Assembly: GCA_905221615.1 (NCBI GenBank)
Contig: CAJNDT010001302.1
Coordinates: 747,579-811,578, forward strand
Length of the DNA: 64,000 nt
Direction: 5' to 3'
DNA from: Symbiodinium sp. CCMP2592
Lineage: Eukaryota > Sar > Dinophyceae > Suessiales > Symbiodiniaceae
The notes beneath the pieces were generated by a model. The model saw only the letters and a list, made by a program, of their open reading frames with translations. It was not told the DNA's origin and ran no database searches. The translations under genes were made by a program, and so were the position numbers. Of this stretch, positions 52,295-62,109 are shown piece after piece. The stretch's first letter is position 1, and every line of letters begins with the position of its first letter.

Positions 52295-52332
52295 ATGCTG
52301 GATATGCCGCCATTCACAAGCCCGGCTATGAG
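52193..52332 (+). CDS. Duplicated exon, copy 2, with CxxC motif
   Basis: cctaacag| acceptor, EMVYVHVCEDITAGGLRRTS, then AFIEFCDTCKNEALMLDMPP and more, donor AG|gtcatt. It joins in phase to 52401. The CxxC could bind zinc. This copy has the consistent downstream chain and is probably the functional one. Confidence 0.7.
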
Positions 52333-52400
52333 GTCATTTTGCCCTTGACATACGGCGGCCACCACCGAATAGTTCCGCTTTGCACCTAACACGCTCCTAG

Positions 52401-52461
52401 CCATTACAAGCAGAAGGAGTTCGAGACAGTACACATGCCTGAGCAGCGCATGGATGCGAGA
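52401..52461 (+). CDS. Internal exon after the duplicated exon
   Basis: ctcctag| acceptor, 1-nt lead completing Ser, HYKQKEFETVHMPEQRMDAR, donor |gtatgc. Confidence 0.7.
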
Positions 52462-52545
52462 GTATGCTCTGCGTTAATCAAGTTGATCGTTCAATATTTG
52501 TAGGCACCAACAACATTATAGTTGCTGTGATGCGATAATTGCAAG

Positions 52546-52578
52546 ATGCGGCGGATGCGACACGAGACGAATGCCGTG
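52546..52578 (+). CDS. Internal exon
   Basis: attgcaag| acceptor, MRRMRHETNAV, donor |gtccac; the frame is open to 52599 (then a GC donor). Phase 0 matches 52461. Confidence 0.5.
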
Positions 52579-52676
52579 GTCCACAGCCGTGCCACCATGG
52601 CCTGAGTTTCATGAGGCATGTTCAGTGGAACTTGCTGTATTCGATTTCCTCCCGCAGCACGCTCTATACAAGGTAG

Positions 52677-52899
52677 TCGAGGGCAAGTAGCAATCGCTTT
52701 GAGCTATCCAGTACGATGTCGTTTCCCCTTAGAGATGGTGGACTCCAGGCGGTCAACATTCCGAGAACCCAAGCAGAGCGTGTTCATGCTCGCAGAACGG
52801 CAATATGGCGGCTCGTGGATAACAATGCCTATATGTTCGACACATATCCAGACCTACATCGGCTCTTGCCTGACCCTTTGAGCAGTATGCTTAGCAAAC
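52677..52899 (+). CDS. 74-codon exon, unidentified protein
   Basis: aaggtag| acceptor, SRASSNRFELSSTMSFPLRD, then RVHARRTAIWRLVDNNAYMF and LHRLLPDPLSSMLSK, donor |gtgcaa. Longest exon in the window. Belongs with 52193, 52401 and 52546 in one chain. No family recognised. Confidence 0.7.
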
Positions 52900-52971
52900 G
52901 TGCAATCCTAAGCCCCACGAACCACAGCCCGACAGGTTCCAACCTAAGCCCTGTACACCACCCAGGGACTC

Positions 52972-53112
52972 CAACATCCCTTAAGTAAGGAATATACCGT
53001 GAGTCATACATTAGGGACCCCAAGATACCTTAATTAAGGAATTATTATGCCTCAAATTATAGTAGGATCCCTAATATGATTGAAGGTATATTCCTTAATT
53101 AAGGGATATTGT
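52972..53112. mobile_element. Foldback element family J, copy 1
   Basis: Arms CAACATCCCTTAAGTAAGGA and TCCTTAATTAAGGGATATTG. Confidence 0.8.
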
Positions 53113-53245
53113 AGTGTTTAGGTATTGTATGCCCAGAGTTACACCCGACCAGAAAGAGTGTAGGACCCGCGCAACTCGCTTGCTACCGTGGCACCGTACC
53201 TGTCGTTTCAGATGCCAGCCTTGTTCAGATTTGGAGCAGGAGTGT

Positions 53246-53358
53246 TACACAGAGAGCCCAATACCTCTTAATTAAGGAATATACCTTAAACTAGAAGGGG
53301 GTTCATATTATCATTTAAGCTATATTCCTTAATTAAGGGGTATTGGGCTCTCTGGGTA
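53246..53358. mobile_element. Foldback element family J, copy 2
   Basis: TA-bordered; CAGAGAGCCCAATACCTCTT and AAGGGGTATTGGGCTCTCTG arms. Contains TTAATTAAGGAATATA as in copy 1. Confidence 0.9.
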
Positions 53359-53560
53359 CGGAGTCCAGGATTTTGGGCGGTGTTGGCAGGATCTAGAATT
53401 GCCAAGGTCTAAGGTTCAGGTTTCTAGAGTTGGCTTTAGCAGCTACGGGGATCAATAGTTAGGTTTGAGGCGGTAGACCCGGCACAGGCGATTCATGCGG
53501 GATTTGTGGTTGTCCTAAGCCTTTCAGTACAGGGGTTCAGATGAGTAAAACTTGCACGAA

Positions 53561-53735
53561 CGGGAGCAACATCGGCTGTCTTCGAATACTGGTGATGCCA
53601 ACGAACCCCAAGATTGAGAGCACTGGGAGCTGCACGAGAAGCAGTAATCGCAACGATGTGGCTGTTCATATAGAGATCCCATTTGCAGTCGCTTGCAAAG
53701 AAACATTCCTCCAGCGCTGCAGCTTTGTAGCTTTG
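53561..53735 (-). CDS. Minus-strand exon-like stretch (conflicts with + ORF 53541-53831)
   Basis: On the minus strand cccag| precedes QSYKAAALEECFFASDCKWD, then LYMNSHIVAITASRAAPSAL and WHHQYSKTADVAP, with |gttcgt after. The + strand is also open for 96 codons here (SKTCTNGSNIGCLRILVMPT), without good splice sites. This is the best candidate for an antisense gene piece in the window. Confidence 0.4.
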
Positions 53736-53991
53736 CTGGGTTCGGCTGTGGGTTTCTGGAGCCTTCTGTCGATGTATACCAGGAACGTGCTCTTAAGTAC
53801 TAGGTGTGTAGTCTCGCAGGCTTTAGAATGACCCAAATAGCAGGACCCTTCCAAAACGGCCAATACAACACAGAAGGCTTCAATTCAAACCAGAGATGCT
53901 CAAATCTAAAACGTGAAACCCTAAACCCCAAGTAATTTGGGTCACAAAAGGTTACAGGCCTTATTGGCGTTGCATCGGTTTCGGGTTGAAG

Positions 53992-54171
53992 CAAAGACGT
54001 CGCGCTGTCAAGGATATGGCGGCATACCTCCGTCCAGATGCCTGCAGTGAGACCACTTTCGCTGTACGCTCAGCAGCCTGGCGTCACATCGTGTGCCCAA
54101 GACTAAACACCCCGACCTTTTCCACCCTGACAAGCACATACGAGGCTTGCCGACAACGACATTCCGAGTTG
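53992..54171 (+). CDS. 60-codon exon, unidentified protein
   Basis: ttgaag| acceptor, exactly 60 codons: QRRRAVKDMAAYLRPDACSE, then FAVRSAAWRHIVCPRLNTPT and YEACRQRHSEL, donor |gtgtaag. Strong coding character. Family unknown. Confidence 0.75.
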
Positions 54172-54241
54172 GTGTAAGATATCGGAATACCTTCTACTAG
54201 TATCCATTGTTTCATGTTTACATGTATTTGGATAGGGATAG

Positions 54242-54345
54242 GTTCCTTGAACTTCGTGCACGGACAGACGCCGAGGCCCGTCACATACAGCGGTGGGAAT
54301 TCTACGACGGTGCTGCTGAACAGACGATGCCCAGTTGAAGACTAG
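54242..54345 (+). CDS. Candidate exon with stop, frame uncertain
   Basis: gatag| acceptor; SLNFVHGQTPRPVTYSGGNS then TTVLLNRRCPVED and TAG. The other open frame reads RTDAEARHIQRWEFYDGAAE. Phase does not settle it. Confidence 0.45.
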
Positions 54346-55502
54346 CCATGTCCCTTCTACCCTAACTTAAGGGTATGTGGCCCTTGTGTCTGGCTTCTAA
54401 CAGCAGGAATTTCGGCTTTACTAGAGGGTGAGGAAGTTGAGGGACGGTTCGGACTGTAACTTGGGAGATTCCATTCTGGAGGTTTCTCTTCAAGTGATGG
54501 CTCGAGCGAAAGGCCCCAGGCCATCCTGGTTGGGCATGACAGGGTGAAGAACCTTCATCTACCCCCTTAGTTCCATGTAAACCTGCAGAAACACTTTCCA
54601 GTTGCGAGCACAGACTGCCTACTCAAGGGTGCGGTTCCTGCTGAGCTTTTCCATGGTTGCAAAAATGCAAGGCTTGCGTGTTTTGGTAGCTCGTTCTGCA
54701 CTGGTTTTGTTTGCCGGTTCTGTTTGCCGATTTGGTTGAGACTCATGGAGTCTCTTTTGAAAGGTCAGCTGCGGGGATTTTGTTGTTAGCTTTTGTGGCT
54801 TCAGATCGCCACATAGGGTGCAGCCCAAACTCTGCGGCCCAAACCCGAACCACAAACCCAAACCCCCAAACCGAGAACCATACACCAAAAGCCCACAAAA
54901 GTGACGGGTCATAAAACCCTAAGCCGCAGTGTGGTACTCTTGTAGAATCCCAACAGACCCACAAAGGCCAACACTCCGGAACAGGGGATATACACCGGAA
55001 ATGTAGGGGAACAATTTCCAATGATCTAAGGATATCATATTCGCCGAAACCCTAAACCGTTAACCCTAAACCCCTAACCCGTAAACCCCTAAACTAAACC
55101 CCTAAACCCTAAATCCTCGGCAGCTCTAGGTTGTAGGCGTGAAAAAGCAGACAATAGCCCAGCTAAGGACCGGTGCTCTTTTGGAACAGGCGGTGGTTTG
55201 GGGAAAGGGAGTATTGTTCAGGGTTCAGGGTTTGGGACTCTAGTTGATCAGGTATAGGCTATGGTACTATAGGGTTTTAGATTCAGGGACTCGGGTTGGG
55301 GGTGTAGGGTTTGGCGGTTCAGGGGCTGTTGAAGCATCAGGCTGTGGGCATTCCCAAACCTTTTTGCCCATCCTGCATACATCTTTTACCATCTGTGGCC
55401 CTGTCTCTCGTGCTTGGGACTTGCACTCGGGTTGCAATCAGGTTTAGGGTTGAGGGTTTAGGGTACTGCACAAGATGCCGAAACCCTGTTCGAATTGCCG
55501 AG
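54346..55502. other. Intergenic or intron-like stretch
   Basis: CCCTAAA tract 55045-55110 and TTTAGGG-type sequence 55210-55470. Minus-strand ORFs at 54619-55021 have no support. Confidence 0.4.
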
Positions 55503-55559
55503 GCCTATCACAGAATCCAAGAAGAACAGAAAACCCTGCAAACGCTGTGGCACCCTTAG
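55503..55559 (+). CDS. Candidate exon with stop
   Basis: gccgag| acceptor, AYHRIQEEQKTLQTLWHP, TAG. An overlapping frame (CRGLSQNPRRTENPANAV) is also open. Confidence 0.45.
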   Translation, partial: AYHRIQEEQKTLQTLWHP

Positions 55560-55782
55560 AAATTCCCTGTGAAGCCCGACTCAACTTCTCGAAAGGCCTA
55601 GTTTTTAACCTTGGATCTTACAACGCTTCTTTAGAGACTATTCTGATGATTTGGCCCAGGCTATTCTGATTATACATCTGGGCTCGGCCGTGAGCTGTGA
55701 AGCTCCTTCAAAACAAAACAGTTGTTTTGTTTCTGATAGTCTTGGTCTCACACTGATTGAAGCCCTCATCGCCTGAAGGCAG

Positions 55783-55860
55783 GTGCTCTTCAACTCTCTC
55801 GCCGAGCTGAATAGCGTGAACCTTCGGCACTTGGCTCAAGCTGAGAAGACGGATTGTACA
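55783..55860 (+). CDS. 26-codon internal exon
   Basis: aaggcag| acceptor, VLFNSLAELNSVNLRHLAQA then EKTDCT, donor |gtatag (the frame would stop at TAG 55864). Helical. Confidence 0.6.
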
Positions 55861-56056
55861 GTATAGGTGTAGTACGAGATGGAGGTGGATGATCCCAATC
55901 ACGAGGTTGATCATGTTCATGACGATGCTAGTTGCTGCTAGTTATGCAATGAAGAGGATGGACAACAAGGGTACAGAGATCAGCGCTTCAAGAAGTTGTA
56001 GGCTCAACGGTTAGTCAGATAAACCCTAAACCCTAAAACCCTCAACCACCAAGTCC

Positions 56057-56145
56057 TACCTGGACCCCCAAAGCATGTAGAATAAGCACCATTTTTTCCT
56101 AGGTATTGGGCCGTTAGTTTATACCTACTCTCGGGGGTGTAGGTA
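56057..56145. mobile_element. Foldback element family E, copy 3
   Basis: TACCTGGACCCCCAAAGCAT and CTCTCGGGGGTGTAGGTA ends. Confidence 0.75.
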
Positions 56146-56201
56146 AAACCTGAACCCTACATTTTCTGAGACCCTCAACGCCTGAGAGCCCGAACCCGAA
56201 G

Positions 56202-56269
56202 GTTTCGACACGTCACGGAGCTCACGGACAAGAGCTTTGGGAATTGGCTCTCCCACCGTGCTGGAGCCG
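56202..56269 (+). CDS. Internal exon, unidentified protein
   Basis: cccgaag| acceptor, 1-nt lead, FRHVTELTDKSFGNWLSHRA then GA, donor |gttaga. Chosen over two other open frames by third-position GC. Confidence 0.55.
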
Positions 56270-56478
56270 GTTAGAGGGTTGTTTAGGGTTTAGGTTCAGG
56301 GTTTCGACACGAGTTTAAGACGCTGATGTTTTTTTGCGCGGCTCAAACTAGCCCAAAGCGACGCATGGAAGCTCGCACGGCACTCTAAACCCACCCAAAA
56401 CCTGGGGTCAGTCCGGAGAGACTACAGGTAAACAATCAAAACCCGATGCCTTCTCAGTCGTTTTGTTGGGATGAGGCT

Positions 56479-56572
56479 TACCCAAAGGCCCCAAAGTAGT
56501 TCCTTTTTGGGGTTCATATTTAGACTTCTATAAGGTAATCCCAAAAAGGAACTACTTTGGGGCCTTTAGGTA
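56479..56572. mobile_element. Foldback element family A, copy 3
   Basis: TA-bordered hairpin with GGCCCCAAAGTAGTTCCTTT and AAGGAACTACTTTGGGGCC arms. Confidence 0.9.
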
Positions 56573-57123
56573 CAGTGCTTCCAGCTCATTGCTTTTTCCT
56601 GGTGGTAACCGGCGTCAAGGCTCCAGTAATTCGTTTCCCTCAACCTTGGTAAATCAATTTAAAGACCCCCAATCCACGCACAAAGCCCGAAGCCCTAAGT
56701 CCTATGTGGCAGGACTTAACTGGGAAATTAGTTGCTGAACGCGACACTTTGCATAGATCGGGTCATCTCGCTGATCGTGTCAGGAGTTTACTACCCCTAT
56801 GACTGGCTGCAGACGCCGCCCGGCAGCAGGGTTTTTTTGCCTCGTGTTGGGATTGCAGTAGTCTGGCGCCTTTTCGTGTCAGGGGTCAGGGGGGTCAAGT
56901 TCCGACTGTGGGGCATGGATAGGGGAAGGAAGAGTGTTCGGCACTCTGTGGGTTTATGGCCGCCATGCAGCGGTAAAGGATACTTTCTGCAGTAGGAACT
57001 GTGCACTAAAGTCTGGGCTGGACGCCACTGCGCCACTCCAAAATTTGGGCTTTCCCTCGAAACTCTAAACCCTAACCCTAATGTCAACAGGACCTCTTGA
57101 CTCTGAAACTCTTATAAATGAAG

Positions 57124-57168
57124 GATCCGGGCTCTGGGGGCTGTCGGATGGGATGACACGCTCAGATC
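57124..57168 (+). CDS. Candidate internal exon
   Basis: atgaag| acceptor, 2-nt lead, SGLWGLSDGMTRSD, donor |gtgttt. Confidence 0.45.
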
Positions 57169-57320
57169 GTGTTTTTTGGGCTTAGTGCGAGCTTAAAGCC
57201 ACACTGCAAAGTTGCGAATGAACCGAAAGAGGCCTCAAACGATGCACCCCGAAACCCCCAAGCCCTAAGCCCTAAACTCCAAACCCCTGAGCACCGAAGC
57301 CCCGAACCTGACATAGTCCC

Positions 57321-57406
57321 TATCTATAGTCTCCATTGTAGTTAATTTTGTATTAAGGATCCTAAAAGGTAACCCCAAAAAGGAACTACAATGGCGACTA
57401 TAGGTA
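57321..57406. mobile_element. Foldback element family B, copy 3
   Basis: CTATAGTCTCCATTGTAGTT and GGAACTACAATGGCGACTAT arms. Confidence 0.85.
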
Positions 57407-57748
57407 TCTCAGGTTTTTCCTCGGAATGACAGGCTCGGTGGACTGCCCCAAGCCCCGACCTAGCAAACCCTCAGCCCTACGACTAAACTCAGGGTTTAGG
57501 AGTTTAGGGTGTGGGGCTTTAGGGCTTCGGGTCTAAAGCGTTTCGAGGTTTCGGGGTTTGGAGCCGGTGTACGGTAGAGGCTCAGCCACGAAGATGGAAG
57601 CAGAAGGCTCGAACCAACTTGGAATCTGTGCAGAAACTTCCCCACAGCTCAAGCCGCGAATCCTAAACCTCTGGGATCTTGAATCCTGAGCCGCGCAATG
57701 GTACATGCTATGGGTTTAGGGACTAAGCCCGGGAGTCCTAAATCCGAG

Positions 57749-57855
57749 GATGGCTTTCTACGATTGGGTCAACATGGGCTTGCCAACTTTCGTTCCAGAC
57801 ACTCCAATGTACACCTTCACCATCCTCGGGACAAACGACAGGCCCTCCGAAGTCG
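57749..57855 (+). CDS. 35-codon exon, unidentified protein
   Basis: tccgag| acceptor, 1-nt lead, MAFYDWVNMGLPTFVPDTPM, then YTFTILGTNDRPSEV, donor |gttcag. The ATG at 57750 could be a start, but the acceptor favours an internal exon. The longer ORF to 58283 is an artefact of GT repeats. Confidence 0.7.
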
Positions 57856-57978
57856 GTTCAGGGTTTTGGGATGAAGTGTTTGAGGCTGTTCATGTTGGAT
57901 TAGGGGCTTCAGGGTGTGTACGCGCTGCTGGTGAGGTCGGAATGGGGCCTGGTGTGTCGTCCTTCTCCGTGACTGCGC

Positions 57979-57980
<2 letters not shown>

Positions 57981-58047
<67 letters not shown>

Positions 58048-58095
58048 TGTGTGTGCTTGTGTTTGTGTTTGTGTTTGTGTTTGTGTTTGTGTGTA
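57981..58095. repeat. (GT)n then (GTGTTT)n repeat
   Basis: About 30 GT units followed by GTTTGT units. Confidence 0.98.
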
Positions 58096-58399
58096 TGCAT
58101 ATACAGATATATAAACTGGCATGGTGTATGTATACATATATATATATATATATCTGTATATGTATGTATATGTATATGTACAGGTACAGATATAGAGATG
58201 TAGTCTATTTCAAAGTGATATGGAACTTGCTAAGTAGATATTTCATGCACTCTTTCTCGCAGTGTGCCTTTCCTAGTACCTAGCGCTATCGGGTGTCGCC
58301 AGGAGCCTAGGACGTTGGGACCTAACGATTTGTTTAAGCAAGGTTCAAATGCAGGAGGCCCTAATCAGTAGTCATGAACTCTTTATGTAGGCCTGCATC

Positions 58400-58575
58400 C
58401 TGCGTACAGGGTTTCAGAAGAGTGACTGTAGGCCTTGAAACCGTAATTTGCATCCAGTTTGGTGTCCGAAAAGCCGATCTCCAAGTGATCTGCGGCCTGG
58501 AACTGTAATTTTGATGTGACCGGGAGCCTGGAAAAAGTGATTCCAAAGTGGTTTGGCGCCTGCAGAGCACACTTA
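58400..58575. repeat. Diverged 63-bp tandem units
   Basis: AGTGACTGTAGGCCTTGAAA, AGTGATCTGCGGCCTGGAAC and AGTGGTTTGGCGCCTGCAG start successive units about 63 bp apart. Confidence 0.55.
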
Positions 58576-59177
58576 GTATATATATATATATATATACACA
58601 TATACATACATACATATACATATATATATATATATATATATTAAATCAGATTTTGAGGCCACTTGTTCCACCCGTGTCCGATCCCTTTGTCTTCAACTTT
58701 TGCTCATGCTCCAGATCGCTTGTTTTCCACTTCTCCTCGCACCTGAAGCATTTTGTAATCACTTTTCCGCGACAAGTGTTTTGTCGAATCCCATTGTAAG
58801 GGTACTTTCAAATCACTTCTAGTCAACAAAAGACTCAAGGAAATTCCAACGGTTGCTCAGAAGCGGCGTCACAATATGTAGATGTATGTATGGGATGTCA
58901 GAGGATTCTCGAATCATGTGCTTCTCTTCTGGACATAAATCAATGCCCATATCCTCGAAGGGGGTGCCGAGGTAGCCGGGAGGATCCCCCCACTCAAGCA
59001 AGGGTTAACTAAAGTCAAAGGTAATCTTGAGTTAAGGTGATATAAGAACCTGATGAAGCAACCCAGGTCCTTTATTAGAGTTCAATATACTATGAAGCCT
59101 AATATTTTGGGGGTTCGAGGGTGAGGATTCGAGGATTTCTTAATCGCGTTCATACATTTTGTAGGTTTGTGTTCCAG

Positions 59178-59245
59178 GGGATTTCATTTGCAGATGGCTA
59201 CTGGACGCATTACAGACAAAGCATGCTTGCGGTTCTTGCGGAAAG
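59178..59245 (+). CDS. Internal exon, phase-consistent with 57749-57855
   Basis: gttccag| acceptor. With the 2-nt lead demanded by exon 57855 it reads DFICRWLLDALQTKHACGSC then GK, donor AAG|gcgatc. Another frame (FADGYWTHYRQSMLAVLA) is also open. CGSCGK could be a zinc site. Confidence 0.5.
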
Positions 59246-59295
59246 GCGATCATCTCACGTCTGCGCCAAACCCTACGCCCCCAATTTTGGACTCT

Positions 59296-59379
59296 TACCT
59301 AAACCCCCCGAAAGTAGGTAAAATAATGGCCCGATACCTATAAATGGCCATCATTCTACATACTTTGGGGGTCCAGGTA
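59296..59379. mobile_element. Foldback element family E, copy 4
   Basis: TACCTAAACCCCCCGAAAGT and ACTTTGGGGGTCCAGGTA ends, with ATAATGGCC and GGCCATCATT inner arms. Confidence 0.85.
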
Positions 59380-59696
59380 GCGGCGTTTCACTTGGATCGG
59401 AGTCTGCCACTGTGCAGGAATTGGATCGAAACTATCTTCGATCCCCCGTGGCTTAGCCAAACTTGGAGCAAGTGCTTACAGCTTAATGTAGAGGCCTTAC
59501 TATAATCATAGTAAGGAGGCCCTAAAATAGTGTTGGCAAGTCTTTAGGCACCTACATGGGGGCTTGTTGGAGGGTTCGATTTCTTGACCTTCTAAGGCAC
59601 AAGAATGGTACTCTTTTGGTGTAGAGGTTTGATTAAGTGGTAATCACGTTCTGTGACAGGCCTGAGCCCTCAGTCCTGAAAATTGGACCTCAAAAG

Positions 59697-59745
59697 GGAG
59701 TTTCCTATGCTTTCGAGATATATCGGGAGCTGTGGCCGAAGAAGG
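59697..59745 (+). CDS. Candidate internal exon
   Basis: caaaag| acceptor, GVSYAFEIYRELWPKK, donor |gtgtcg. Confidence 0.5.
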
Positions 59746-60000
59746 GTGTCGTTCCTCCTCTGCGAGGCAATGGAGTCCGAACCCCATGCCTTCATCCCGA
59801 GGCTTCCAAGCCTGAAGCCTTTTTGAGAAGTAGCATTATACCCAAATCCCCCTCCCAGCCCCTCCCAAAAAACACAAAAGCAAGATGCTAAACCCGACAG
59901 CCCTAAAGCCGAAGCCTTAAACCCCTAAAGCCCTCACACCCGAAACCCCTGAAGGCCTAAGCCTCAAACCCTAAACTGAACCCTTCACCCTGCTGCCAAG

Positions 60001-60068
60001 GAAGCATTTGTACCCATACGAGTACCGAGACTGGGAGGACCTCGAGAATCGCAACTCGCCTTTTTTAG
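60001..60068 (+). CDS. Internal exon, aromatic/acidic
   Basis: gccaag| acceptor, 1-nt lead, KHLYPYEYRDWEDLENRNSP then FL, donor |gtcttt. Foldback F3 starts 9 bp later. CCCTAAA left, TTTAGGG right. Spliced in phase to 60564. Confidence 0.7.
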
Positions 60069-60077
60069 GTCTTTACA

Positions 60078-60183
60078 GGGAACTCCAGAAAGTTGGAATA
60101 TGGTTTCAGGGTAGGATCCCCTATAATTTACCATGAAGGGTTTATATAGGATAATCATATTCCAACTTTCTGGCTTTTACTTT
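60078..60183. mobile_element. Foldback element family F, copy 3
   Basis: AACTCCAGAAAGTTGGAATA and ATTCCAACTTTCTGGCTTTT arms; reverse-complement relative of 47655-47760. Confidence 0.9.
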
Positions 60184-60366
60184 AGGGTTAGGGCTTTAGG
60201 GTTTCAGGTTTGGGGTTTCAATGTTTCAGGTTTAGTGTTTCAGGTTTAGTGTTTTAGGGTTTAGGGTTTAGGGCTTTAGGGTTTCAGGTTTAGGGTTTTA
60301 GGGTTTAGGAGTTTAGGCGTTTTAGGGTCGAAGGTTTAGGGGGTTTAAGGGTTTTAGGGTTATGGT
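60184..60366. repeat. TTTAGGG / TTTCAGG tract
   Basis: About 22 degenerate heptamers at the start of the intron after exon 60001-60068. Confidence 0.9.
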
Positions 60367-60563
60367 TTAAAAACTTCGCGAACCCTTGGTAAGGTGCGGG
60401 GTCTCACAGCTGTGGATTTTTACTGGGCTTCCATATCTTGTGCGCGTAATCCTAAACCGCCAGTGGTAGGTCAACGTCAATAGCATGCGAGCCTAAGCAG
60501 GGCATGCAGTTTTCTTTTGGAGTGGGGCATGGTGGAAATCTGTTGTTTACTTACTCGTTGCAG

Positions 60564-60616
60564 TGCATCATGTCAATCGAATTGATGCCCTTCTGGGTGC
60601 CTCGGACTGGGTGGAG
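60564..60616 (+). CDS. Internal exon HHVNRIDALLGASDWVE
   Basis: gttgcag| acceptor; 2-nt lead completes Val with the previous exon; donor GAG|gtgtgg. The two exons together read NSPFLV-HHVNRIDALLG. Family not recognised. Confidence 0.7.
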
Positions 60617-60833
60617 GTGTGGGTGGAGGTTTCAAGGCTTTTGAGGTACTTTGGTGTCACTGTGTGGCGAGGCTCAGATCACCAACCTTATCCTTAACCT
60701 TGACCAGAGACGACGTTGGATAGGATCCCCCTTGCCACCCATATCAGAAACCTATAGCTCACGTGTCTATGCTACTAAAGTGTTCTAGGCAAGGTTTTCC
60801 TCAGCGTAAAGCACATTGCAAGACGACACTCAG

Positions 60834-60865
60834 GTGTGTACTGGTGGCACATGACCGACTTTAAG
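60834..60865 (+). CDS. Candidate microexon VYWWHMTDFK
   Basis: actcag| acceptor, 2-nt lead, donor AAG|gcacag. The frame remains open to 60890. Confidence 0.5.
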
Positions 60866-61403
60866 GCACAGCAGCTGCTGCGTTCTAAGCCCGAAAATCG
60901 GCACCCTAAACTCCTCTGCCTCCATACCCCACGTTTCGATTAAACAGGATCTTTGGGTAAGAGTTCTTAAGCCTTTAAAGGAGCCCCTCGTAGGAACCCT
61001 TAAAAGACCCCTGAAGAAACCCTTGAAGCAGCCCCTTGAAGGAATCCTTCAACGAGCCCTTAAAAGTGAGTTTGAGGCCTTTTCTCGTTTACAGCGTATT
61101 GGAACTGACCCCAGCCCTTGGGTTCGAGAGTATAACACTAAAAACAATAATGCAATAGTTATAACACTTTTAATCAATAATGACAGCAGTACAAAAAGAA
61201 GAGTAATACTGTGATACGATGATAATAAGAACAAGAATAATGGCAATGGTAATCATCATCATCATAATGAGAAAAACATGAATACAACGACACTGATGAT
61301 AGTAGGTTTATAAGAAGTAGGGTTTGTAGGTTTGAGGAAGGCCTGCCAAGCCCTATCCAGAAAGATGGGAATCATGATTGCTAACCCCTAAGCCTAGACC
61401 CAG

Positions 61404-61467
61404 ATCTTGTGCGCTGCGGCCCCACCCGTCAGACAACCATCTACAGCAGTGCACCTTCCGGTTCGAG
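61404..61467 (+). CDS. Internal exon, frame chosen by GC donor
   Basis: gacccag| acceptor, 1-nt lead, SCALRPHPSDNHLQQCTFRF then E, donor GAG|gcataa. All three frames are open for some distance, so moderate confidence. Confidence 0.5.
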
Positions 61468-61806
61468 GCATAATGGCAATGGGCACGCGGGGATGCTTCC
61501 CAAAGGTACCTTATGCTGACTTAACAAGCTTTAGACACACCTTAAGCTTGGACCACCAACACCCCCGAACCATGAACAAGAAACTCATGCTTTCCTGCGA
61601 GTTGAGCTATGGCGACTCTTGCAGGGAAGTCCCGCACGCCTTATTATCATTGCGGTATAATGGGCCCCCAAATCCTATTCTAACTGTTGAGGCCTCTACT
61701 GTATGCACAGTGCATTCCGGAAGCAATCGCGCAGCCGTGAAATCTTAATTAGTGGAGAGAGAGTGGACGTGTAGCGGAAGCCGTACACTAAGCCTGCTCC
61801 TTTGCT

Positions 61807-61874
61807 ACATGGGAATTTCCGAAAACAGGGGACCCTAATCTGAGACCCTAAACCTAAATTTTTGGAAACTCCCA
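61807..61874. mobile_element. Foldback element family C, shortened copy 7
   Basis: ACATGGGAATTTCCGAAAAC and AATTTTTGGAAACTCCCA arms with a deleted interior. Confidence 0.8.
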
Positions 61875-62084
61875 CCTGGGATTTCGCTTGATTACGGCCC
61901 CCACTCAGTAATAGTTGAATAATATTCATAATATAGATATAGTAGGACCTTAATAGTCGCCCTATTATAGACTCTTACTGTATGGGGGCCGTACCTAAGA
62001 TTTCCTAGAAGAGACCGAAGCCAGGCCCTTCCTTCGGTACGGAGCTTCACCTCAGCTGCGCAGTTATTTACCCTCCTCCTGCAG

Positions 62085-62109
62085 GCGCTTTTGGGGAACT
62101 CACTTCAGG
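62085..62109 (+). CDS. Microexon ALLGNSLQ
   Basis: ctcctgcag| acceptor, 8 codons plus 1 nt, donor |gtttaggg taken directly from a TTTAGGG tract. Confidence 0.5.

Larger units (their letters stand above)
57856..59177. other. Intron-like stretch rich in microsatellites
   Basis: GT and TATA tracts, plus 58400-58580 with two or three diverged units (about 63 bp) around AGTGATCTGCGGCCTGGAAC and a reverse-oriented relative near 58690-58800. No exon called. Confidence 0.5.

Noticed and set aside
57750..58283. 177-codon ORF
   Set aside because: Only the first 35 codons look like protein (kept as exon 57749-57855). The rest is (GT)n and TATA repeat translated as VCVCVC and similar.
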